NCBI GenBank assembly: GCA_021018995.1
Contig: CM037593.1
Coordinates: 15,032,088-15,096,087 of the forward strand
Direction of reading: 5' to 3'
DNA length: 64,000 bases
DNA from: Chloranthus sessilifolius
Taxonomy: Eukaryota > Streptophyta > Magnoliopsida > Chloranthales > Chloranthaceae
In this document: piece after piece, positions 57,016 to 64,000 of the stretch
Layout of the letters: the number at the start of each line of letters is the position of its first letter
How positions within the stretch are numbered: position 1 is the first letter of the stretch
The notes under the pieces: model-generated
What the model was told of the DNA's origin: nothing
Databases searched by the model: none
The model's input: only the letters and a program-made list of their open reading frames with translations
Translations under genes and position numbers: made by a program

Positions 57016-58739
57016 AATGTCCGGCGGGATTGCTGAGCAATCACCGCCGATATAACAGTGTGGCCTATGTCACCATCTTCATTTCCCTTAGCTGCCTTCC
57101 CAGCCCTGGTTTCTTCCTCATTAAGCTTGGAATCATCTGAACATAGTCTTTTCCATTTCTTGTTTGGAGTGGACTGGTCCATGGATCAAAATATCGTCCG
57201 ATACCGATACATATCAGACGATACGTATCGGTATTGGAGGTGGACGATACGGTACATTAAATTTACTGTATCGCCCTTTTATATGGCAAATACCGGACGA
57301 TGCATTCAATGTATCGTCCGGTATGCTACTGTTCTGGTACGTATCGTCCGATACATATTGGTTTTCGGCTCGGACGATACGTACCGGTTTTCCGGCATTT
57401 TGATCCATGGACTGGTCCCCCGTGTCATTAGTAACCTTCACTGACATTTGTGATTTTTGGAGCGATTCATGGGTCTGTAATCGCTTCTCCCCATTCACAG
57501 TTTTCTTTGGTTCCGAGCTTCTCTCCATAATCGTTAACTGCTTGCCCCCATGTTTTCGTAAAAAATGTTTGACTCCCCGACATGAGGTGGCAACGTTTTC
57601 AACGCTTTCCATATTTTCTACTTTCTCTCCCATGATCGTCTGCGCCGATGAAATTGGTGTAGCGGTTGAGAAATTTTCGGAATTAGAGTCCAGAATCATT
57701 GGCATTTGCAGATTCACGTCCGGCTCATTATGCTCCGCCCTTATAGGGAATTCAGAGTTTGTAGGGACCCTTTTAAAAGCATATGTATTGCTACCTACTC
57801 CATCCTTACACGTGTCCCTATGCAGTGTGATGGTATCATCTTGCGGCTGTTTGGCTGCCCTCCGAGCAGGATTTCGGTCTCCGGCTGCCCTTACACTCCT
57901 ATTCGCTGCATCTTGATCAAACTCCCCTTGATCCATCCCAATGCTAGGTGTTGAAATCTTTGCTTTTGGAGCAGGGGTACTTCTCTCGTGACGAGATTTT
58001 GGTAGGGATCTGGGTGTGACCCGAAGCCAAGGTTCATACTGTTGATCATGTCCCTTAGGGTCTGTGCCAATGAGATTCGGGCATTCTCTCTCTGCATGTC
58101 CAATGATTCCACATTGGTAGCAGAAATTGGGTAAGCGCTCATATTCAAAGGGTATCCAAAGTGGTTTGTCATTCTTTAGTTCAATCAGAAATCCCCTTCG
58201 TAATGGCTTGGTAATATCCACATTTGTACGAATCCGCAAGAACTTCCCCCATCTCTTTCCATCCTGGTTCACATCGACACTCTCCACACGACCGATATGA
58301 TTACCAATCTTTGTACCAATTGTAAGATTCATAGCAGTTAACGGTAGCTCTGAAGCACGAATCCAAAAGGAGGCCCTATCAAAGACGACTTTAGAGATCG
58401 GTATCTGGGGGTCCAAATCTTTCAATTCCAAGAGGTTATTATCAAAAGACCAAGGGCCGAGATTTTGGATTCGTTGCTTCCAGGCGTCAGTAAAAATTCA
58501 AACAGGAAAGTCTTGTCATCTAGATCAGTTGCCAATGCCTCAGAGCAGTTCCATGCCTTAAGAATTGTATCCTTCATCACAGCTTTATTAAGAATTCTGC
58601 TAGTAATCACCCTGCCCAGGAGGCAATTCTTTCCCGATGCAGCAATAGATGCTGTTTCATCGTCATCTAGGAGAATTTTGTGTTGTTCTTCAGTCGTGAG
58701 GGAAAGCTTCCGTGTCCAGTCTCTCATAACATCTTCCAT
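57012..58739 (-). pseudogene. L1 ORF1: DUF4283 and CCHC zinc knuckle
   Basis: It starts MEDVMRDWTRKLSLTTEEQH. A one-base shift near 58490 separates FLFEFLLTPG from NLGPWSFDNNLLELKDLDPQ. It continues VVFDRASFWIRASELPLTAM, RTNVDITKPLRRGFLIELKN and the knuckle FCYQCGIIGHAERECPN (C-x2-C-x4-H-x4-C). This matches plant LINE ORF1 (DUF4283 plus zf-CCHC_4), an RNA-binding protein. A 230-bp MITE lies near the 3' end. Beyond it the frame continues TPNKKWKRLCSDDSKLNEEE to a TGA overlapping the ORF2 ATG (ATGA). Confidence 0.9.
57180..57409. mobile_element. hAT-like MITE in L1 ORF1, ATCGTCCGATA subfamily
   Basis: Perfect inverted ends CATGGATCAAAAT and a perfect 8-bp TSD GACTGGTC (57172-57179, 57410-57417). 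The interior is ATCGTCCGATACC, GATACGTATCGG, TATCGTCCGGTATG and similar. Counting one TSD copy, the ORF1 frame is uninterrupted across the site, so the MITE inserted after the L1. Confidence 0.95.
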
Positions 58740-58757
58740 AGGAAAAGGTAGGGAGGA

Positions 58758-59160
58758 AGGTAAAGGGAGGATAAGGATGGGGGAGACGATGGGTGGTAGT
58801 AAAATACAGATAGGATTAGAGAGGGATGAAGAGAAATGGAAACACAGGGGATTCAGGAATCCTTCCTACAAAGTGGAGAGGGCTAGGGTTTTTTAGGGAA
58901 CAGAGAGGTAAAGGGAGGATAAGGATGGGGAGAGATTGGGTGGTAGTAAATAGCAGGTAGGATTGGAGGGAGATGAAAGAAAGAGGATCACAGTGGATTC
59001 AGGAAACTCCTACAAGGGTTTTTTGTTTTTTAAAGGAAACAGAAAGGTAAAGAGAGAATAAGGATGGGGAGAGAGTAAAATATGGATAGGATTAGAGATA
59101 TATGAGAGAAAGGGAATCACATTGGATTCAGAATGCTCCTACGAAGAGGAGAGGGAGAAA
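58758..59160 (-). promoter_or_regulatory. Tandem 5' UTR monomers of the L1
   Basis: Three consecutive units start at 58758 (148 bp), 58906 (139 bp) and 59045 (about 115 bp). Each begins AGGTAAAGRGAGRATAAGGA on the + strand and contains GATAGGATTRGAG..., GATGAAGAGAAA-like and GATTCAGGAA..CCTAC. They lie directly upstream of the ORF1 ATG in the sense direction. Repeated 5' monomers act as promoters in some mammalian L1s; that role here is inference. Confidence 0.8.
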
Positions 59161-59654
59161 ATTTAAGACAGATCTGCTTGTTGATTTGTATCAGTTTTAA
59201 ACTGATAGTGCCTGTAGGATGTGCTGAAATTCTGAGCCTGGTGCTCCTCTCTTATCCATATGTTCCTTTTGCTGATCTCGTCATATCAAAGTGCTGTTGT
59301 GGATCAGATTTATTATCTACTGCTGATCATATCAAAGTGCTGTTGATTATATTTTATTACACATTGGAAGGGCAGTTTTATTTATCATTAATACAGTATA
59401 GAAGTGCAGATTTGGTACGACATTTTTATATTAATTAATTTTGGGCCAAATATACAATAATTATATTGTGGATCAAGAGTTCTTGTACTCAGAAAATCTG
59501 CACCTTCGTTTTATAAGATCTGGGACAGTCACGTTTTGACACGCTAACCCTGTTTTCTAAGTGGGTTTTCATCCACGAACCTAAACTTAAATGCAGATTT
59601 GAGTCCGGAGAGCAGCCACTTTGTGTGTAAAAAGTCAGAGGTTAGGGCTGTATC
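59161..59654. other. Spacer with no recognised gene
   Basis: Contains a GATCATATCAAAGTGCTGTTG direct repeat (near 59280 and 59325). No other signal. Confidence 0.4.
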
Positions 59655-59662
59655 CTGTCCAC

Positions 59663-60707
59663 CAAGGTAATTAAGGCGGTGTGGTGAGGTCATGGCAAAG
59701 AGGCTCACCATGCCATGGCGAGGCCATGACGTGGCCATGGCAATGCCATATATTAATTTTCTATTTTTTATTTATTTATAAAGAATTAGATAATTAAGAA
59801 TCAATAATATTATATATTTATATCATTACATGGGAGCTACAACCGGCACATGAGATTTGAAGGCCATGGTGTAAACATTTGATATTTTAAATCTTTCTTT
59901 TTCCACGTGAAAAGGAAAGACTTGATATTTTTCATATCTATGCCATGTGAAACACCACCAAAGACGTATGATTTGAAGGCCATGGTGTCAAGATCTTTTT
60001 GCCAAAGTTTGGCGCTAAAAGTGATCTTTGTCATCTGATTCAACACATTCAATGACAATCATCCGATTTAATGTTTTGTGCCATCTTTGGCTGCAAATTT
60101 TTTTACACGATTGCCTTCAAATTAGACGGCTTTGATGGTGTTGCACGTGGCACAGTTCCCAAATGATGTTGTCTTTCTTTTTACCCAAAACTCAAGCCTA
60201 TACTTGGATGTGAACCATCCATTTGAACTTTAATATCAGCCACTGAAAATAAGAGCAAAGATTGGTATTAAAGTTCGCAGTTGGGATTACCAACGACAGC
60301 CATTGAAAATTTGGCGCATACAAGGGTCAATCTCAATCTATTAAACACCAACTTAGAGTTAAATGATTAATCCATCACTTTAATGGTGCATGATCAGTTA
60401 AACACCAGCTTGGTGTTTCGATTTCATATGCTTGAGCTTAAGTTATAAGTAATGACTTATAACTTAAGTTATAACTTACAAGAGTTATAAATTATAACTT
60501 ATAAACAAAATGTGTTATTATTTATAGCTTATAATCAGTTATATTACAAAATTGACACCCTTTTTTTAAAAAATTAATTAATTTTCAAATAGCACCTATA
60601 GCGGCGCCATGGCGCTATACCGCCATGGCCATTTGGAGACTTTCGCCGTTTACCTTCATATGGCGATTTCCCTCGCCATTCGCCATGGCATGGCCTTGAC
60701 GACCATG
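59663..60707. mobile_element. hAT-like element, GCCATGGC subfamily
   Basis: The left CAAGGTAATTAAGGCGG and right CCTTGACGACCATG ends are flanked by a perfect 8-bp TSD CTGTCCAC (59655-59662, 60708-60715). Subterminal zones are packed with GCCATGGCGAGGCCATG, GTGGCCATGGCAATGCC and ATGGCGCTATACCGCCATGG words. No transposase. A MITE is nested at about 59830-60190, and TTATAACTTAAGTTATAACT palindromes lie near 60450-60540. Confidence 0.92.
59830..60190. mobile_element. MITE nested in the GCCATGGC element
   Basis: GATTTGAAGGCCATGGTGTAA, AAAGACTTGATATTTT and the inverted TTCAAATTAGACGGCTTTGATGGTG...GTCTTTCTTTTTACCC arms link it to the 3792 family. GATTTGAAGGCCATGGTGT occurs twice. Ends and TSD not resolved. 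Confidence 0.55.
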
Positions 60708-60715
60708 CTGTCCAC

Positions 60716-61160
60716 CCCTCCCATCACCCCATACGTATGGGAGCAACACTAGGTAATGCCTTTTTTTTGTATTATAATATTGACGACTGCAGGTTCTCAT
60801 TAGGTGTTTGTAGGTTGGGCTCTTTACCTAGTCAATTTAGGTTCAATATTATGGCTGGGTTTGGTTACTAATTGGGCCAGCCCCTTAGAATTTGACTTTA
60901 GGCTTGGCCTGGTCACTAGGCCTAATCCATTATTCTATTCCGGGTCAGGCTTGGGTGTAGTATTTGTGGTTTGATTGAAAAATGGATTCAGAATATATTA
61001 TTTTAGGTTCAATTAAAAGTCGGGTGATTCGAGGTCTAATTCAAACCCTACTTGGCCAGAACCATTAACAGCCAAGCTGGGTCTAACAGCCTTAGGTTGA
61101 ACCTAAATGGGGTTTGGTTCAGAGGTCCTACCAAAGCCCATCACATTTATTAATCGGGCT
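60716..61160. other. No feature recognised
   Basis: GGTTTGG/GGCTTGG-rich unique-looking sequence without a coding frame. Confidence 0.4.
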
Positions 61161-61163
61161 TTA

Positions 61164-61231
61164 GGCTGTGTTTGGCATTGAGCAGCAGCTGCTCTTTTCT
61201 ACTCCCCCAAAGAGCAATGCCAAACACAACC
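61164..61231. mobile_element. Minimal Tourist-like MITE (68 bp)
   Basis: GGCTGTGTTTGGCATTG and (complement) GGTTGTGTTTGGCATTG are flanked by TTA on both sides (61161-61163, 61232-61234). They form one hairpin with AGCAGCAGCTGCT inside. It has the same terminus as 17644. Confidence 0.75.
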
Positions 61232-61234
61232 TTA

Positions 61235-61796
61235 GTTTCTGGCTTGAGCTTACTAGTTGGCCGAAAATTTATGTCTAGACCAATTCATTACAGGTCAAGC
61301 CCATTGACTCATCATGGCCCATTTGCACTGTGTAGGTTGTGCCCATTAGCTTATAATGTCCCATTTGCATCGTTATCGTAGAGCTACACACAGGTTGGTG
61401 AGTCCAGCACCATGGGCTCCCAATTCGCAGACAGGATTTAAAATTGTTCTCATGGATTGGTGATGAATGTGGGGGACTTTATTGAACCGGATTGCAGATC
61501 CTGAGAATAAGGGTAAATGCTATACTCGCTACTGAGTGGCCATCTATCCTAAGATGTGTCATGGTTCGGGTTTGGTGCGACTGTGTATGAAGTCGGAGTT
61601 GAGGTTGTCGAGTGAATCTTAGTATGTGTAACAGGTGGTGGCAACAAAATTGGATGAAAGACATGTGAATCTTGATTTCGTGATTGCTGAGGGTCATATG
61701 AGTTAGGTTGATGTTGATTTAAATTATATCGTTGAATTAAGAAAATGTTCAAATCCGAAGGTATTTTATATCTTTGGGACTCCTAGCATTTATCAG
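61235..61796. other. No feature recognised
   Basis: Short frames on both strands only; no element ends or RNA gene. Confidence 0.4.
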
Positions 61797-61804
61797 GTTA
61801 CAAG

Positions 61805-62086
61805 CATGGTATCAAAACTTGGCCAATAACGATACGTATCGGCAATAGATATCGGTTTTGTTGAGAACCGGTACTGATACCACCCCTATATAGGTATCGG
61901 TATCAGACCGATACTGACCAGTATCGGCCAATATTGACTGATACAACCATCTTTTACTTTTTATTTACATTTTTTTTTCATAGAAAAAGATATCGACTGA
62001 TACGGTATTGGCGATACCGTATTCGTATCGACTGATACATATCAGTCCAAGATGGACCAATACACGATACCAATACTGATACCTTG
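61805..62086. mobile_element. hAT-like MITE, TATCGGCCGATA subfamily
   Basis: The ends CATGGTATCAAAACTTGG and ATACTGATACCTTG are flanked by GTTACAAG (61797-61804) and GTTACAAC (62087-62094), an 8-bp TSD with one mismatch. The body is CGATACGTATCGGC, GGTATCGGTATCAG, CCGATACTGACCAG and similar. Confidence 0.92.
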
Positions 62087-62094
62087 GTTACAAC

Positions 62095-62930
62095 TGTCTC
62101 AGATATGTGTAACAGTATTCTGCTATTGGTTTGGCTTTTGGATGGATCAGTGTGTTGGGCCAGGTTTGTGGGTTTGTAGATGCAAGTTCAGAAATAAGAG
62201 GGATATTCAGATAAATACTGATGGATGGTTTATCATGGCTTCTTGAAGCCCCTAAGCATGTTATCTTCTGTGATAATCTCGTCTAACTCTAAAACCTGTG
62301 TTTGTCAGAAACTGGAAGATATCAACAGATTTCAATTTACAGTGGGATGCTGCTTCATTATCAGCCACTCCATTGCCTCTTGGTCTTCAGTGTGTTTTAT
62401 TAGCCCAAAAGGATTCATGTGGGGCTAATGGTAATCATGTCAGTGAAACATCATACCTTAGATTTACTAGAGAATCAAGCGACCTAGTGGAGGCACCTGT
62501 TGTGTAAAATGTTGCAGATTTGACTACATGGACGTGTTCTTAGCAAAGGATTTAGTGGTATTAATAAACAACTGGGGCTTCACATGATGGAAAGCTGAGG
62601 AACTGTGATCTTTATTTTTAGCCGTTGAACATATGGATGAGTTTTCCTCAGTGATTGATAAAAGTAATAACAATAGCAAGGGTAAAGCGGGGAGAGTTGC
62701 AGTGGCTTCAGTGCTCTGTCAAATATGATAGGCATGACCATGAGAAAAATGCTGTAGTGGGGATTTTATTTTATTTTTATTTTTTTTAAACAGTTATAAT
62801 GATTTTGATGTTATGGAATATAGGATTGGGCTGTGCTAAGAAGTGTGCTATTGTCAAAGATTTAGTTGAAGAAATGAAACAAACATTGGTTACGTTTCAA
62901 GAAACGACGTGGGAAGAGCGTAGTACGGTT
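62095..62930. other. No gene recognised, possible LINE-derived sequence
   Basis: Several short + frames, for example 62298-62507 (DFNLQWDAASLSATPLPLGL), lead toward the LINE endonuclease at 63.3 kb. It may be eroded LINE ORF1 or 5' sequence, but no domain is identifiable. Confidence 0.3.
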
Positions 62931-62939
62931 TAAATCAGT

Positions 62940-63290
62940 CACAAAGTCAGGAGTCCGCAATAAATCGGCAAGGGTCTAAGCCGGTCAAAGTCGGCAAAAA
63001 TTGGTCAAAGACGGTAAAAAACCGGGGAAATTAAAAAAAATATATCATAATATATTTCAACTTAAAAATAATAGGTTTAATGAACAAAATATTGCAAAAA
63101 TAGGCAAAACCTAAAGATGTTTTTATGAACAAAATACTACAAAACCTAAAGGTTTTTTTTTGGCCTTTAAATATAAGTGAAAAAAACGAAAAAAAGAAAA
63201 CAAAAAATCGGACAACACCACAAACATTGCCAGTTAATCGGCTGACTCGCAATTAATCGTCGATAAAGTCGGGATGGCTGCAAGTCGACA
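62940..63290. mobile_element. Possible further hAT-like element, AGTCGG subfamily
   Basis: CACAAAGTCAGGAGTCCGC, AATCGGCAAGG, GGTCAAAGTCGGC and AAACCGGGG on the left, and TTAATCGGCTGACTCGC, TCGTCGATAAAGTCGGG on the right, flank an AT-rich core with a duplicated ACAAAATA(T/C)T(G/A)CAAAA phrase. Exact ends and TSD not found. Confidence 0.4.
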
Positions 63291-63299
63291 ACTTTTTCC

Positions 63300-64000
63300 G
63301 TTCTTGAAGAAGTTGGAAACTTTTGTGGCTATAGTTAAATTCCATTCTATACTTCTGGTGACTACTGGGATTTGCTGGTGGTGGGGAGATCCAGACATAT
63401 CTTTTAGCTTGGGATAGCAACCAGCTTGATAAGATTGAAATGCTGAAGGAGTTCTGTGCATTTCTTTTTGTTGTAGGGATAAAGGAAATGATTTTGAGTG
63501 GGCGTTTACTCCTGTTTATGATCCTAATGATTAAACTACGAGGGGATGCTTTCTTTTGGGGGGGGGAGGGTCCATTTTATCAAGGGGTCTCTATTCAATG
63601 CTGATTGTGTGTAATATTTCTTTATCTTCCTCGTCTTCAGAGCAACACTGCCCTTGGTTGGATCTTGAAGGATTCACAAGAAATATATCGGGCCACATAA
63701 GTACCATCCGTCATTGACAATTGGGGTCCTAGACCTTATCACTCCAAAATATGTGGTTTAAAGATGAAAAATTAGATGGTATAGTGAGCCCGCATTGGAA
63801 TTCTTGGAATATGAAGGGTAATAGTGCTGAATATGTCCTCAGGTCAAAGCTGAAATCGTTGAATGGGGAGCTGAAGAGGTGGAATAACAAGGTTCTTGTG
63901 GATAATAAGGTTAAAGGAAAATGAGTTGTTAGAGAGAATTGAAATGCTGGATTGAAAAGAAGAGCTAGTCCCATTATCCTCTTCCGAATGAGAACTAAGA
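63300..64000 (+). pseudogene. LINE ORF2 endonuclease to RT linker, runs off the window
   Basis: CRDKGNDFEWAFTPVYDPND at about 63475 resembles the G-V-Y-G-P block of the APE endonuclease. From 63750 NMWFKDEKLDGIVSPHWNSW and AEYVLRSKLKSLNGELKRWN followed by NKVLVDNKVKG match the linker upstream of RT. Frameshifted and stopped. RT would lie beyond 64000. Confidence 0.7.

Larger units (their letters stand above)
52900..59160 (-). mobile_element. Nearly full-length L1-type LINE
   Basis: Order on the minus strand: tandem 5' monomers (59160-58758), ORF1 (58739-57012), ORF2 with endonuclease, RT, zinc-binding and RNase H domains (57015-52937), TTATC and a poly(A) tail at 52915-52900. About 6.26 kb including a 230-bp MITE. 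Frameshifts and stops make it inactive, but every domain is present. The TSD was not resolved. Confidence 0.92.

Noticed and set aside
57407..57916. 169-codon frame on the + strand
   Set aside because: It is antisense to L1 ORF1, which carries the recognisable DUF4283 and zinc-knuckle motifs.

Overview
The window looks like nuclear DNA from a flowering plant with a repeat-rich genome. The lineage cannot be fixed from the sequence. The evidence is AT-rich intergenic DNA, many long (AT)n tracts, spliced GT-AG exons, plant-type L1 LINEs with a C-terminal RNase H, Ty1/copia and Ty3/gypsy (chromodomain) remnants, tRNA-type SINEs, and many small DNA transposons with readable target-site duplications (TSDs). 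There are no bacterial operons, CRISPR arrays or rRNA genes.

One ordinary host gene is clear: a three-exon gene on the + strand at 10707-17016 for a 138-residue protein with a heavy-metal-associated (HMA) domain. Its metal-binding core M-H-C-N-G-C is in exon 2. Its introns (2.4 and 3.5 kb) are filled with hAT-type, CACTA-type and SINE insertions and microsatellites.

Layout: 1-0.9 kb, 3' end of a LINE. 0.9-9.9 kb, a run of MITE-like elements, including a 759-bp long-TIR element with a 9-bp TSD and a 2.4-kb PIF/Harbinger-like element built from a GTCAAACTTTGAC array. 10-17 kb, the HMA gene. 17-25.5 kb, MITEs, a copia RT relic and SINE pieces. 25.5-42.1 kb, an LTR retrotransposon cluster: a copia element (29.27-38.66 kb) is split by a chromodomain gypsy element, whose 3' LTR is itself split by a complete but dead 3.35-kb hAT transposon. 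Three solo LTRs of the same general type lie around or inside this nest. 42.1-49.6 kb, a probable long LTR carrying a 5'-truncated LINE (with a SINE and a 1.06-kb hAT-like element inside it) and an internally deleted hAT derivative. 49.6-52.8 kb, a hAT BED-finger exon, an 872-bp hAT-like element and a LINE fragment. 52.9-59.2 kb, a nearly full-length L1 on the - strand with tandem 5' monomers and a MITE in ORF1. 59.7-64 kb, further hAT-like elements, a tiny Tourist-like MITE and a LINE running off the end.

The most notable pattern is a set of more than a dozen elements sharing one architecture: ends close to CAWGGWTYAAAA or CATAGTGACAAA, an 8-bp TSD (often perfect), and subterminal DNA packed with one short self-complementary motif that differs between subfamilies (CCGATACGTATCGG, CGAAATTTCG, CGAGTCGACTCG, GCCATGGC, CCTAGGCGG, CGAATTATTC). 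The hAT at 30254-33603 carries the same ends plus transposase remnants. This suggests one hAT lineage whose subterminal motifs have been swapped while the TIR and TSD length stayed fixed.
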